From contig NZ_JADHDW010000005.1 of NCBI RefSeq assembly GCF_016820555.1, forward strand, positions 1-64,000: a stretch of DNA of 64,000 nt, given 5' to 3'. This DNA is from Bacillus sp. REN10 (GTDB lineage Bacteria > Bacillota > Bacilli > Bacillales > Domibacillaceae). Position 1 is the stretch's first letter. Each line of letters opens with the position of its first letter. The notes beneath the pieces were generated by a model, which was not told where the DNA came from, did no database searches, and worked only from the letters and a program-made list of their open reading frames with translations. Of this stretch, positions 47,583 through 57,031 are shown piece by piece. The position numbers were made by a program, and so were the translations under genes.

Positions 47583-48258
47583 AGCCATACTCACCTCGCT
47601 GTTCATCGCGGACAATCCGACCTTTATCAATAGCAATCACCCGATGGCGCAGCTTATTGACGATGTCTTTATTATGAGTCGCCATGACCACCGTTGTGCC
47701 TCTTCCGTTTATTTCCTGAAAAATACTCATAATGTCCCAAGATGTATCCAAATCGAGGTTACCTGTCGGCTCATCAGCTATCAATACTTTCGGCTTATTC
47801 ACAAAAGCGCGAGCGATCGACACACGCTGCTGCTCTCCACCTGACAATTCGTTCGGAAGCATTCTCGCTTTATTCTTTAAACCGACTAGCTGCAAAGCTT
47901 CCATCACTCGTTTCTTAATATTCTCTGGGCTTTCTTCAATCACTTCTAAAGCAAATGCTACATTTTCATATACCGTTAACGTAGGCAATAGTCTGAAATC
48001 TTGAAAAACGACACCCACTTGGCGGCGAAAATAGGGAACACTGCTTTCTTTTAATACAGACAAATTCATCCCGTTGACGACAATTTTCCCGCTCGTCGGC
48101 TTTTCTTCGCGGTACATCATCTTCATAAACGTTGATTTCCCCGCACCACTTGGCCCAACTACATACACAAATTCTCCTTGTTTAATAGAAATATCAACAT
48201 TGTGTATGGCAGTTACTCCATTAGGGTACTTTTTTGTCACGCCTTTCATATCTATCAT
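47572..48258 (-). CDS. ftsE: Cell division ATP-binding protein FtsE
   Basis: A 228-residue ABC ATPase: P-loop GPSGAGKST (residues 35-43), signature NELSGGEQQR, Walker B VLIADEPTG. With FtsX it forms a mechano-transmitter that switches on peptidoglycan hydrolases. AAGGTG lies before the ATG. It overlaps ftsX. Confidence 0.97.
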   Translation of the reverse strand: MIDMKGVTKKYPNGVTAIHNVDISIKQGEFVYVVGPSGAGKSTFMKMMYREEKPTSGKIVVNGMNLSVLKESSVPYFRRQVGVVFQDFRLLPTLTVYENVAFALEVIEESPENIKKRVMEALQLVGLKNKARMLPNELSGGEQQRVSIARAFVNKPKVLIADEPTGNLDLDTSWDIMSIFQEINGRGTTVVMATHNKDIVNKLRHRVIAIDKGRIVRDEQRGEYGYEA

Positions 48259-48452
48259 ACAATCACCTTAATTTTTTATTGATCTCTTGTAAATCCAGAC
48301 TTATTATAACACTGAATCAAACTTTATTCAGGTTCATTTGTATTACATTTTCTTTTCGTCTGTAATAAACATGAGTATTTTTTCCTCCTATTTCTCGTAT
48401 AAAAGAAGAGATACCAACATTTACCCAACATGAAATATTCGACACAATCGAC

Positions 48453-48485
48453 AAAAAAACACCAGCTTCTTCGCTGATGTTTTCT
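48453..48485 (-). terminator. Terminator after cccB
   Basis: On the minus strand AACATCAGC / GCTGGTGTT with one G-T pair, loop GAAGAA, then seven U. Confidence 0.85.
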
Positions 48486-48491
48486 CATTTC

Positions 48492-48827
48492 TTATTTTTT
48501 GCTTGCTAGCCATTTAGCAACAGCTTCCGCGTCTGCCCCTTCAACCACTTTTGGTGGCATACCGCCTTGACCATTGTTAATTACATTCAAGATTTCATCT
48601 TCGCTCAGTTTTGCACCGATTTTATCAAGTGCTGGTCCTACACTGCCTTCAAGCTTTTCTCCATGACAGCTCATACAGCTTTGGTTGTACACTTGTTCTC
48701 CATCGGCACTTGCTGTTTCTCCACCTGTTTCTTTCTCAGGCTCCGCTTTTTCATCTCCCCCACCACAAGCGGCTAGAGCCATAGATGAGCCCAACAAAAG
48801 AGCTAGTAATGACTTTTTCAGCTTCAT
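48492..48827 (-). CDS. cccB: Cytochrome c-551 lipoprotein
   Basis: A 111-residue lipoprotein: lipobox LAAC with Cys21 as the acylated residue, an acidic linker, and a heme-binding CMSCH (51-55) with axial Met90 in GGMPP. It carries electrons at the outer face of the membrane. Position upstream of ftsE-ftsX is as in B. subtilis cccB. AGGAGG lies before the ATG. Confidence 0.95.
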   Translation of the reverse strand: MKLKKSLLALLLGSSMALAACGGGDEKAEPEKETGGETASADGEQVYNQSCMSCHGEKLEGSVGPALDKIGAKLSEDEILNVINNGQGGMPPKVVEGADAEAVAKWLASKK

Positions 48828-49054
48828 GTTATCTCCTCCTGAGGAATAATATGATACACCTCTTTATTATAACAGACTTGTCTGCTTTTAAAACCTTCCC
48901 TAACCGCTAGGAGCACATCAATAAACGGTTAATTGTTGATATTTTGTGAACATTTGTCAATTGAGCTTCTTTTTGAAGAATGGACTTTTGACCGATGGAG
49001 CATCTTTTTCCCTATTTTGTATAATAAGAGAAAAAGAGTCAGGGACGTGTTTTC

Positions 49055-49711
49055 ATGCTCAAAGTATTAGGGAAACTTCTTTTTGGCTATTTATTGCTGA
49101 TCGCTTGCTCCATCCTATTAACTGAGATCACAGAAGCCTTACATACCGAACCATATATTTATTTCAAAGTAAGCAGGCTATCCGGTTTCATTTTCCTTGC
49201 CTATTCACTCCTGTTTGCTGTCTCTTCTTATTTACTTGTTGTTCGAGTCATCGATCAGATGAAATCGAACAATAAGAAAAAAGATCCCTCTTTTCGTTCT
49301 TTCTTATTATGGGCAGGAGGGGCTCATCTTCTTTTTCTTCCATTCGTCTATTTAGCGATGCATCATTCCATTACCATTACGGAAGAAGACATTAGAATTT
49401 CTCCTTTTTGGGATCTCGACGAAAAACGCTACAGCTGGGAAGCGGTCGATTTCGTGGAGTTAGATTACGAATACGATGAAGGCTCGCATTACGGATCTTA
49501 CGGAATGTACTTCATCAACGGAGAAAGCTGGGAATTGTGGGATGATGATCGGGACGTGTTTTCGCAATTACTATTAGTCGATCAATTAGTGAAACAGAAC
49601 GGCGTAGAAAAAGAACTTTGGAACAGTCCCTACTGGAGCGATATAGAAGACTGGGCTGATGGCAGTAGTGTTTACTCAACAAAAGATTTATACACATTAT
49701 TTAACGAATGA
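49055..49711 (+). CDS. Hypothetical membrane protein
   Basis: A 218-residue protein with three hydrophobic segments (about 5-25, 42-68, 85-104) and a C-terminal soluble part rich in Asp, Glu, Trp and Tyr (FVELDYEYDEGSHYGSYGMY). It looks like a membrane-anchored sensor or PH-like domain; no family recognised. AGGGACG precedes the ATG and a TATAAT lies at 49020-49025. It is convergent with prfB. Confidence 0.75.
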   Translation: MLKVLGKLLFGYLLLIACSILLTEITEALHTEPYIYFKVSRLSGFIFLAYSLLFAVSSYLLVVRVIDQMKSNNKKKDPSFRSFLLWAGGAHLLFLPFVYLAMHHSITITEEDIRISPFWDLDEKRYSWEAVDFVELDYEYDEGSHYGSYGMYFINGESWELWDDDRDVFSQLLLVDQLVKQNGVEKELWNSPYWSDIEDWADGSSVYSTKDLYTLFNE

Positions 49712-49740
49712 ACCCGTTTGCCTAAGCAAACGGGTTTTCT
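49709..49740. terminator. Bidirectional terminator before prfB end
   Basis: Perfect 11-bp stem AACCCGTTTGC / GCAAACGGGTT (49711-49721 with 49726-49736), loop CTAA, T-run. Confidence 0.9.
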
Positions 49741-49742
49741 CA

Positions 49743-50841
49743 TTAAATACGTGAACGCAAATACGCATTAATAAACGGAGTGATCTCTCCATCCATGACG
49801 CCTTGTACGTTTCCACTCTCTTCACTTGTTCGATGATCTTTTACCATAGAGTATGGGTGGAAGACGTAGGAGCGAATTTGGCTTCCCCAACCAATATCCT
49901 TTTGCTCGCCACGAATTTCTGCCAACTCCGCTTCTTGCTCTTCTAATTTCTTTTGGTATAATTTCGCTTTCAACATTTTCATCGCTTGTTCACGGTTTTT
50001 AATTTGTGAACGCTCAGACTGGCAAGTAACGACGACATTTGTCGGTAAATGCGTAATACGCACGGCAGAATCCGTCGTATTAATATGCTGTCCACCCGCA
50101 CCACTCGCTCGGTACGTATCGATTTTAAGATCTTCTGTGCGAATGTCAATTTCAATCTCTTCATTGAATTCCGGCATTACTTCACAAGAAACGAACGACG
50201 TATGACGGCGACCCGAAGAATCAAATGGCGAGATCCGTACTAAACGATGAACGCCTTTTTCCGCTTTTAAATAGCCATACGCATTATGCCCTTTAATTAA
50301 TAGCGTCACGCTCTTAATCCCCGCTTCATCTCCCGGAAGATAGTCAAGCGTCTCGACTTTATAGCCTTGTTTTTCCGCCCAGCGTGTATACATACGAAGA
50401 AGCATCGAACCCCAATCTTGTGACTCTGTTCCACCTGCCCCTGGATGAAGCTCCAAAATCGCATTATTTTTATCATGCGGCTCGCTTAATAATAGCTGGA
50501 GCTCAAAATCATTAATGCGCTTCATGAACTCTTCCATCTCTGTTTCCAGATCCGCTTGAAGTTCCGCATCCGGCTCTTCTTTCACCAACTCATGCGTCAG
50601 CTCTAAGTTCTCTTGTGCTTCAAGTAATCCATTGTACTCATTCACAATTTCCTTTAAGCCATTGGACTCATTAATGACTGCTTGTGCTGCTTGCTGATCA
50701 TTCCAGAAATCAGGATGAAGCATCTCATCTTCTAGCGCCGCAATCCGTTCCTCTTTGTGTTCTAAGTCAAAGAGACCCCCTGAAGTCCGCTAATTTCTTA
50801 GCTGTTTTATCTAACTCATTACGAATCTCAAATAATTCCAT
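49743..50841 (-). CDS. prfB: Peptide chain release factor 2, with +1 programmed frameshift
   Basis: RF2 ends translation at UGA and UAA. The gene begins with ATG at 50841 (GAGGTG upstream), reads [16 protein letters not shown] through DFRGSL, meets an in-frame UGA (50767-50769) after CTT, then shifts +1 to [12 protein letters not shown] and on. AGGGGG, an internal Shine-Dalgarno-like signal, lies 3 bases before CTTTGA, the classic frameshift cassette for RF2 autoregulation. After the shift the product is 365 residues, with the GGQ motif in [10 protein letters not shown] and stop-codon SPF in RISPFDSSG. Confidence 0.97.
50767..50785 (-). promoter_or_regulatory. RF2 programmed frameshift site
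   Basis: On the minus strand CAGGGGGTCTCTTTGAC: Shine-Dalgarno-like AGGGGG, then TCT CTT TGA C. Slippage of CTT into TTT skips one base and avoids the UGA. Confidence 0.95.
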
Positions 50842-50875
50842 ACAAACACCTCATCATTTTATTGGTCTTCAAACA

Positions 50876-50918
50876 GGAAAAAAGACAGTGCACCCGCACA
50901 GTCATCTTTTTTCCTGTC
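50876..50918 (-). terminator. Terminator after secA
   Basis: AAAAAAGA with inner GTGC pairs with GCAC and TCTTTTTT around CGGGT-type loop, 67 bases beyond the secA stop. Confidence 0.8.
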
Positions 50919-50984
50919 ATTATATTATGTCTATCTCAGAAATGACAACATCATTATGCCTGTTTATTCAACTTAATAAATGAT

Positions 50985-53495
50985 CTATTTCCCAGCGCCG
51001 CAGCAGTTTTTATACTTTTTGCCGCTACCGCATGGGCACATTGCGTTTCTGCCCGTTTCTGGGGCTTTGCGAACAGGCTTTTTCTTTGTTTTGCCTTCGT
51101 CCTCTTTCGGGTTCACAGCTTGGCCTTTTGCGACTTCTTGGCGCTCTAAGTTGTTGCGGATTTCCGCCTTCATCACATATTTAGCGGCTTCTTCATTGAT
51201 GGAAGCCACCATGTTTTCGAACATCGCAAAGCCTTCATTTTGGTATTCACGAAGCGGGTCGATTTGGCCGTAAGCGCGCAAATGAATTCCTTGACGCAAT
51301 TGGTCCATCGCATCGATATGATTGATCCATTTCGAATCAACTGCGCGAAGAAGAACGACTTTTTCAAATTCACGCGTTTGCTCCTCGCCCATTTGCTGTT
51401 CTCTTTCATCGTAGCGCTCTTTCACTTTGGCAAAAATGAGATCAGACATTTCTCCAGCGTCCTTGCCTTGAAGGTCAGCTACCGTAAGTTCACCCTCTTG
51501 TAAAAGGTTCGCATTAACATAGTCAGCAATTCCTTGAAGGTTCCACTGATCTTCCGTTTCAGCCGGGTTCACATGCATGTTCACTACTTGATGAATAACG
51601 GTTTCAATCATGCCTTCCATGATGTCACGAAGGTTTTCAGCATCTAACACATCATCCCGCTGTTTATAAATGATTTCGCGCTGCTGGCGTAACACATCAT
51701 CATATTCAAGCAGGCGTTTCCGCGCATCAAAGTTGTTGCCCTCCACCCGTTTTTGAGCGGATTCCACAGCACGGCTGACCATTTTACTTTGGATCGGCTG
51801 ACTATCATCCATTCCGAGCTTTTCCATCATCGACTTCATATTGTCAGAGCCGAAGCGGCGCATTAGTTCATCTTCCATCGATAAATAAAATTGTGTCACC
51901 CCTGGGTCCCCTTGACGTCCGGAACGTCCGCGCAACTGATTATCAATCCGGCGCGACTCATGGCGCTCTGTCCCAATAACCGCTAAACCGCCAAGCTCTT
52001 TCACACCTTCGCCAAGCTTAATATCCGTTCCGCGTCCGGCCATGTTTGTCGCGATCGTTACCGCACCAGGCTGTCCTGCTTCGGTAATGATTTCAGCTTC
52101 ACGTTCGTGATTTTTTGCGTTCAAAACGTTGTGAGGCACGCCGCGTTTTTTCAGCAAGCTGGAAATGAGTTCAGACGTTTCAATCGCCACTGTACCGACA
52201 AGCACTGGTTGCTTTAATTGGTAACGCTGATAAATATCCTCTACGACGGCACGGAATTTGCCTTCCATCGTCGCATAAATTAAATCTGGACGGTCATCGC
52301 GGGCAATCGGGCGGTTCGTTGGAATCGCCACAACGCGCATATTATAAATATTTCTGAATTCCTCTTCTTCCGTTTTTGCTGTACCGGTCATCCCCGATAA
52401 CTTTTCATACATACGGAAGTAGTTTTGGAACGTAATCGTCGCCATCGTCATGCTTTCATTTTGAATTGGTACGCCTTCCTTCGCTTCAATCGCTTGGTGA
52501 AGCCCATCGCTGTAGCGGCGCCCTTTCATGAGACGTCCGGTAAATTGGTCAACGATGACCACCTCATCGTCTTGCACGACATAATCGACATCGCACTGCA
52601 TCGTCACATGCGCTTTTAACGCTTGGTTAATATGATGGTTCAATGTCACATGCTTTAAGTCAAACAAGTTTTCAATCCCAAACGCTTTTTCCGCCTTATT
52701 GATTCCTTCTTCCGTCAATAACACGCCTTTTGTTTTCACATCGTACGTATAGTCGTCTTCTAATTTCAGCGTGCGCACAAAGCTGTTAGCATGAATATAT
52801 AACTGTGTCGATTTCTGCGCTTGTCCAGAAATAATGAGCGGTGTTCTCGCTTCATCGATTAAAATCGAATCCACCTCGTCAATCACAGCAAAATGGAGCG
52901 GACGCATGACTTTATGCTCTTTATATAGCACCATATTGTCACGCAAATAATCAAAGCCAAATTCGTTATTCGTTCCATACGTGATATCCGCTTCATAGGC
53001 AGCTTTTTTCTCTTCTTTCGTTAAACTGTTCAAGTTCAATCCGACCGATAAACCGAGAAAATTGTATAATTCCCCCATTTCTGTCGCATCACGAGAAGCT
53101 AAGTATTCATTGACCGTGATAACGTGAACGCCTTTTCCAGAAAGGGCATTTAAATAGACTGGCAATGTAGCCGTTAATGTTTTCCCTTCACCCGTTTTCA
53201 TCTCAGAAATGTTTCCTTCATGAAGGGCGATCCCCCCCATGATTTGCACGCGGTAAGGGAACAGACCAAGCACACGGCGAGCCCCTTCACGCACAACAGC
53301 AAACGCTTCCGTCAGTAAATCATCCAACGTTTCTCCCTTGGCATATCGCTCTTGAAACTCTATCGTTTTCGCGCGAAGCTCATCATCTGATAGTGCTTGA
53401 ACGGTACTCTCTAATGCTTCTACCTTCATAGCCATCTGCTCTAGGCGCTTCACTTCACGTTTATTTGCATCAAATAATTTATTTAACAACCCCAT
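50985..53495 (-). CDS. secA: Preprotein translocase ATPase SecA
   Basis: The 836-residue motor that drives proteins through SecYEG. P-loop [11 protein letters not shown] (near residue 100), DEAD-like [11 protein letters not shown], the preprotein crosslinking region, motif [12 protein letters not shown], and a C-terminal zinc finger [15 protein letters not shown] that binds SecB or ribosomes. It is normal in length for Bacillus. prfB follows after its own terminator. Confidence 0.98.
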   Translation of the reverse strand: MGLLNKLFDANKREVKRLEQMAMKVEALESTVQALSDDELRAKTIEFQERYAKGETLDDLLTEAFAVVREGARRVLGLFPYRVQIMGGIALHEGNISEMKTGEGKTLTATLPVYLNALSGKGVHVITVNEYLASRDATEMGELYNFLGLSVGLNLNSLTKEEKKAAYEADITYGTNNEFGFDYLRDNMVLYKEHKVMRPLHFAVIDEVDSILIDEARTPLIISGQAQKSTQLYIHANSFVRTLKLEDDYTYDVKTKGVLLTEEGINKAEKAFGIENLFDLKHVTLNHHINQALKAHVTMQCDVDYVVQDDEVVIVDQFTGRLMKGRRYSDGLHQAIEAKEGVPIQNESMTMATITFQNYFRMYEKLSGMTGTAKTEEEEFRNIYNMRVVAIPTNRPIARDDRPDLIYATMEGKFRAVVEDIYQRYQLKQPVLVGTVAIETSELISSLLKKRGVPHNVLNAKNHEREAEIITEAGQPGAVTIATNMAGRGTDIKLGEGVKELGGLAVIGTERHESRRIDNQLRGRSGRQGDPGVTQFYLSMEDELMRRFGSDNMKSMMEKLGMDDSQPIQSKMVSRAVESAQKRVEGNNFDARKRLLEYDDVLRQQREIIYKQRDDVLDAENLRDIMEGMIETVIHQVVNMHVNPAETEDQWNLQGIADYVNANLLQEGELTVADLQGKDAGEMSDLIFAKVKERYDEREQQMGEEQTREFEKVVLLRAVDSKWINHIDAMDQLRQGIHLRAYGQIDPLREYQNEGFAMFENMVASINEEAAKYVMKAEIRNNLERQEVAKGQAVNPKEDEGKTKKKPVRKAPETGRNAMCPCGSGKKYKNCCGAGK

Positions 53496-53611
53496 AAAAA
53501 CGCTCCTTTTACTTTCAGCAAGTTAATATATGAGCCTAAAAATCACAAAATTCCTACTTAATATTAACATTAACCCCCATCGGAAACAACCAAACGGCCT
53601 AGACAAGTAAA

Positions 53612-53641
53612 TGAAAAAAACGCCCGATTGAGCGTTTTTCA
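53612..53641 (-). terminator. Terminator after the SEC-C protein gene
   Basis: AAAAACGC / GCGTTTTT (53616-53623 with 53632-53639), T-run on the minus strand. Confidence 0.75.
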
Positions 53642-53645
53642 TCAT

Positions 53646-54698
53646 TTATTGAGCAGCTTTCTTGCCTTGTTCTAAACGATCTTGCAAAATGGCTTCCATT
53701 TCTTTTGCCCGCTTCGATAGGCTCGCTGCCGTCGTTCCTAATCGTTTCGCTAAGGCTATGTTCGAATCATTTGCTTCAATAATGTTGTATGATTGTAAAA
53801 GAGAAACGAGCGCCCCCACATAAATTTCCGGCTTGCGAATCGTTGGGTTCTCTTTCTGACAATATAGATTCCATAGAAGAACGGCCGTTTGCTTACGAAG
53901 CTCTTCTACGCCTTCTTCTTGTAAAAACTCAAGCAGCATATCTGCCGTTTTGGATTGGGCTTCTTTCTCCCATTTCAGCTCGCTGTAGTCAAAAGATTCT
54001 TCCTCTTGTTGCCCGTTATTATAAATCGTAAATAAACCGTCTAGCACAAATAAAAAGTGATTGGCGACAAACGCTTGGCGATCTTCCGCTTGTTCACATT
54101 GAGATAATAGCCATTTCTCCATTCGCGCAGCCATTTCTTTTTCGAAATGGAAGTCGATCATAAAGAAGGTGTATTCTTCTTCAAACGGCAATAGTGCGCC
54201 GATAATAAACACTTCATCTAAATCCACTTTTTGACGTGCGCGAATCGCTACGTTTTCCCCTGAAAGAATGTCTTTCACTTCATATACACGGTCACGAATC
54301 GTTCCTAACTGACCGGCAATAAATCTCGGTTTTGTCCATGATTGAAACACTCGCTTCGTCCGTTCGCGTTCAATCGTTGGAGAACGGCGAGCGACAAACT
54401 TCTCAAGCACCGTCTGACCATCTTTCACCGGATGATTTAACATAAACCAAATTTCAAAAGCCACTAAAAATACTTGCGGATCTTTACGAAGCACTTCATA
54501 TTTATGCAAGAGCGTTTGAAACTCTTTCTTCATCGTATGTGAGTAATTTTTCATCGAGTAATCAATTAATTCTCGCTGCAAGTTTTCTAGTTCCTCAAGC
54601 ATCACACTATGAATCGCTGAACCTTCCACTTTCCCGCAGCATTTTTTATATTTCTTTCCACTTCCACATGGACATGGTTCGTTCCGTCCAATTGACAT
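53646..54698 (-). CDS. SEC-C motif protein of unknown function
   Basis: A 350-residue soluble protein. It opens with [20 protein letters not shown], the same zinc-binding SEC-C motif found at the SecA C-terminus, but here at the N-terminus and without ATPase. The middle is mostly helical with no known domain; the last 50 residues ([20 protein letters not shown]) look like a helix-turn-helix. I start at ATG 54698 with AAGGAGTG upstream. Neighbours are secA and hpf. A link to translation or export is a guess. Confidence 0.85.
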   Translation of the reverse strand: MSIGRNEPCPCGSGKKYKKCCGKVEGSAIHSVMLEELENLQRELIDYSMKNYSHTMKKEFQTLLHKYEVLRKDPQVFLVAFEIWFMLNHPVKDGQTVLEKFVARRSPTIERERTKRVFQSWTKPRFIAGQLGTIRDRVYEVKDILSGENVAIRARQKVDLDEVFIIGALLPFEEEYTFFMIDFHFEKEMAARMEKWLLSQCEQAEDRQAFVANHFLFVLDGLFTIYNNGQQEEESFDYSELKWEKEAQSKTADMLLEFLQEEGVEELRKQTAVLLWNLYCQKENPTIRKPEIYVGALVSLLQSYNIIEANDSNIALAKRLGTTAASLSKRAKEMEAILQDRLEQGKKAAQ

Positions 54699-54793
54699 CA
54701 ATGTCACTCCTTCTCTACATCACAAAAACTTTAGCACTTGTTCTATCTTACCATGCCCTGTCAACTTGATACAGCCAAGCAAACCTCGAAAAC

Positions 54794-54830
54794 CAAAAAC
54801 GCTTGCAAAGTTAACCTCTGCAAGCGTCTT
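54794..54830 (-). terminator. Terminator after hpf
   Basis: Perfect 9-bp stem ACGCTTGCA / TGCAAGCGT (54799-54807 with 54819-54827), with A-run on + strand giving U on the minus strand. Confidence 0.85.
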
Positions 54831-54835
54831 GATCA

Positions 54836-55396
54836 TTAGTTTGTTTCAATTAAACCGTATTTGCCATCTTTACGTTTATACACGATATTTGTGCTGTTGC
54901 TCTCTGCATCTGTATAAATAAAGAAGTTATGACCGAGAAGGTTCATTTGTAAAACCGCTTCTTCAGAATCCATTGGTTTTAAATCGAATTGCTTTGTACG
55001 AACAATCGCTAGTTCATCTGTGTCTTCTTCTACTTCAGCCGCTGCTGTTTCATTCATCGCGATCGCAAAGTAATCTTGCGGCTCACCTTTTTCACGGAAC
55101 TTGCGATTGACTTTTGTTTTATGCTTACGAATTTGACGCTCTAATTTATCAACAATTAAGTCGATGCCAGCGTACATATCTGCGTTGCGCTCTTCTGCGC
55201 GAAGGACAAGATTTTTCATCGGAATTGTTACTTCCACTTTTGCGCTTCTATCAGAATAAACTTTCAAGTTTACATGCACAGTAGCATTTGGTGTTTCGTT
55301 AAAATAACGCTCTAGCTTCCCAATCTTTTTCTCGACGTATTCACGAATCGCCGGAGTTACCTCAATGTTTTCACCACGAATGTTGTAATCCATCAT
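54836..55396 (-). CDS. hpf: Ribosome hibernation promoting factor, long form
   Basis: A 186-residue long-form HPF. The N-terminal ribosome-binding domain ([19 protein letters not shown], residues 4-100, with [19 protein letters not shown]) fills the decoding site; the C-terminal domain ([20 protein letters not shown]) dimerises to give 100S ribosomes. AAGGAGG precedes the ATG. In B. subtilis this gene (yvyD) is controlled by sigma-B and sigma-H; no such promoter was identified by eye, but a 16-bp palindrome lies at 55479-55494. Confidence 0.96.
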   Translation of the reverse strand: MMDYNIRGENIEVTPAIREYVEKKIGKLERYFNETPNATVHVNLKVYSDRSAKVEVTIPMKNLVLRAEERNADMYAGIDLIVDKLERQIRKHKTKVNRKFREKGEPQDYFAIAMNETAAAEVEEDTDELAIVRTKQFDLKPMDSEEAVLQMNLLGHNFFIYTDAESNSTNIVYKRKDGKYGLIETN

Positions 55397-55478
55397 GCGA
55401 ACTCCTCCTTAACTTGTAGCTATGTATATATATTTCTTCATCTCTTGAAAAATTCCTGCTAAATCTCGAAAAAAAATT

Positions 55479-55494
55479 TGTCAAAATTTTGACA
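55479..55494. promoter_or_regulatory. Palindrome upstream of hpf
   Basis: TGTCAAAATTTTGACA, a perfect 16-bp palindrome holding TTGACA on both strands; one copy could be a -35 for hpf, followed at 17 bases by a poor -10 (TAGCAG). It may be an operator. About 83 bases before the hpf start. Confidence 0.4.
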
Positions 55495-55612
55495 TCCATA
55501 GTGAAATTTGTCTCTTGAATGCGAGACCACACTTGACATCTTCTTCCTCGTTTTCAAACGTAAAAACACCTACTATTTAGCTGAAAAAATAAGAGAAGCA
55601 ACGAACGGCTCA

Positions 55613-55655
55613 ATTAAAAAAAGGCTTTGCACTGACAACTGCGCAAAGCCTTTTC
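55613..55655. terminator. Terminator after the FliS-like gene
   Basis: AAAAAGGCTTTGC / GCAAAGCCTTTT, directly beyond the stop codon at 55656, bidirectional in form. Confidence 0.85.
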
Positions 55656-56054
55656 TTAGATCAAATCACCTACATATTGTTTGCGGCGAAACTTCAGCGC
55701 CTCCGCCCAATCCATCTGTAAGCGAAGCAATAGCTCCTCCGCTTCCTGCAACAATTCTTGATTGCTTTCAATGTTCGCCCGAATTAACAGCCGATTGATG
55801 TAGCCATACACGGAAATCAGCCGTTCTCCTTCCTCCGTCTTGTGATTGATAAAGGGAATAAGCGAAAGCACATAAGCTTGTCCTTGAGCGAGACTTTCAT
55901 TCCGCTTAGCCCGATCTTCTTTATGAATCGCCGCTTTTCCTTTTTTCACTTCCTTGATCGCCTCTTGCAGCAAGGAAATCATCTGCTCTTCAGGCGCCGC
56001 TGTTTGCTCGCTCATTTGCTTATATTGCTGATGAGCTTTTTGTTGTTCCTTCAT
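55656..56054 (-). CDS. FliS-like flagellin chaperone paralog
   Basis: A 132-residue helical protein. The order of features is FliS-like: Gln/Tyr-rich start (QQKAHQQYKQMSEQ), an ISLLQEAIKEVKKGKAAIHK helix, then VYGYINRLLIRANIESNQEL and a final LLLRLQMDWAEALKFRR helix, matching the LYDYLNRRLMEANVKND and FRDTWKEVIQ parts of the normal FliS at 57.4 kb. It is strongly diverged. A CAGGGGA site precedes ATG 56054 and a sigma-D-type promoter lies upstream. It is back to back with a divergent flagellin, so it probably guards that protein. Confidence 0.75.
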   Translation of the reverse strand: MKEQQKAHQQYKQMSEQTAAPEEQMISLLQEAIKEVKKGKAAIHKEDRAKRNESLAQGQAYVLSLIPFINHKTEEGERLISVYGYINRLLIRANIESNQELLQEAEELLLRLQMDWAEALKFRRKQYVGDLI

Positions 56055-56080
56055 AGATTCCCCTGCCTTTCTTATGTTTG

Positions 56081-56107
56081 ATATCGGATTTTTTTCAATA
56101 AAATTCA
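56081..56107 (-). promoter_or_regulatory. Sigma-D-type promoter of the FliS-like gene
   Basis: Minus strand TGAA (56104-56107), 15 bases, TCCGATAT (56081-56088), against TAAA-N15-GCCGATAT. Located 27 bases before the start codon. Confidence 0.65.
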
Positions 56108-56117
56108 GCACTTTTCA

Positions 56118-56144
56118 TCAAATTTTGGGAAAAAACGACGATAT
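56118..56144 (+). promoter_or_regulatory. Sigma-D-type promoter of the divergent flagellin
   Basis: TCAA (56118-56121), 15 bases, GACGATAT (56137-56144), one mismatch in each box. It rules out starts upstream of it for the flagellin frame. Confidence 0.65.
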
Positions 56145-56184
56145 AAAGAGGGAAAATGATTATTGTAGAAAAGAGGTGAGATCA

Positions 56185-56997
56185 ATGAAAATCCATAATC
56201 AAGCGATGGTCGCATTCTCTGTGACCCGCTATCAAAAAAATGATCGCATCATGGAGAAAACGATGGACAAATTGTCATCGGGTAACGCGATTCGCCGAGC
56301 AAGCGATAACGCAGCCGGCCTTGCCGTATCCGAAACAATGCGTGCCCAAGTGAGAGGGCTATCACAAGCACAGCGCAATATGCAAGATGGTCTATCCGTT
56401 TTACAAGCAGCCAATGAAGGATTAAATAATGTCAACGGCTTATTGCAAAGAGGACGAGAGCTAGCTGTGATGAGTGCCAATGGAACACTAACAGATGAGG
56501 ATCGAAAAGCAAGCCAAGAGGAATTAGACCAACTGATGGCCAGCATCAATGACACAGCCACGAAATTAGAATTCAACACGAAGAAAATTTTAGGCGAAAA
56601 TGCCCCGCTCGTGTTAATGGTCGGCGCTAATCCGGGACAGAAAATTTCTATCGACCTTATGGATACAAGCACCACCGCCTTGAACTTAGACAACATCTCC
56701 ATTTCAACGCAAGAGAGCGCCCATGATTTAATTCAGCGATTGGATCAAGCCATTGTTCAAACAACGGGGAATTTAACGAAGATTGGTTCCTACTATGAAG
56801 CGATTGAGCATCATATGGCGAATACGATGGTGAATGAGGCTAATTTAACCTCTTCTTTATCCAAAATTGCAGATACCGATATGGCAAAGGAAATGATGAA
56901 TCACGTCAGTTTAGATATTCGCAAAAACAGTGACCAGCTCATCGTTTCTCACATTAATCAATCGGTTGGAGAAGTGCTTCAGTTATTTAGAAAATAG
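56185..56997 (+). CDS. Divergent flagellin paralog
   Basis: A 270-residue flagellin. The N-terminal D0/D1 helices (MDKLSSGNAIRRASDNAAGL, then VRGLSQAQRNMQDGLSVLQA) are typical. The C-terminal half keeps the order (TDMAKEMMNHVSLDIRKNSD) but lacks the usual AQANQ..P..VLQLL ending, reading SHINQSVGEVLQLFRK instead. The variable domain is very short. I start at ATG 56185 with AGAGGTG upstream. It is probably a minor or alternative filament protein; a standard hag gene is not in this window. Confidence 0.85.
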   Translation: MKIHNQAMVAFSVTRYQKNDRIMEKTMDKLSSGNAIRRASDNAAGLAVSETMRAQVRGLSQAQRNMQDGLSVLQAANEGLNNVNGLLQRGRELAVMSANGTLTDEDRKASQEELDQLMASINDTATKLEFNTKKILGENAPLVLMVGANPGQKISIDLMDTSTTALNLDNISISTQESAHDLIQRLDQAIVQTTGNLTKIGSYYEAIEHHMANTMVNEANLTSSLSKIADTDMAKEMMNHVSLDIRKNSDQLIVSHINQSVGEVLQLFRK

Positions 56998-57031
56998 AAA
57001 AGAGCCGCTCGATTTGGAGCGGCTCTTTTCC
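56996..57031. terminator. Terminator after the flagellin gene
   Basis: Perfect stem AAAAGAGCCGCTC / GAGCGGCTCTTTT (56998-57010 with 57017-57029). It also serves the convergent fliT. Confidence 0.9.

Noticed and set aside
56074-56184. N-terminal extension of the flagellin frame
   Set aside because: It spans the sigma-D-type promoter and the ribosome binding site of ATG 56185; flagellins start close to that Met.
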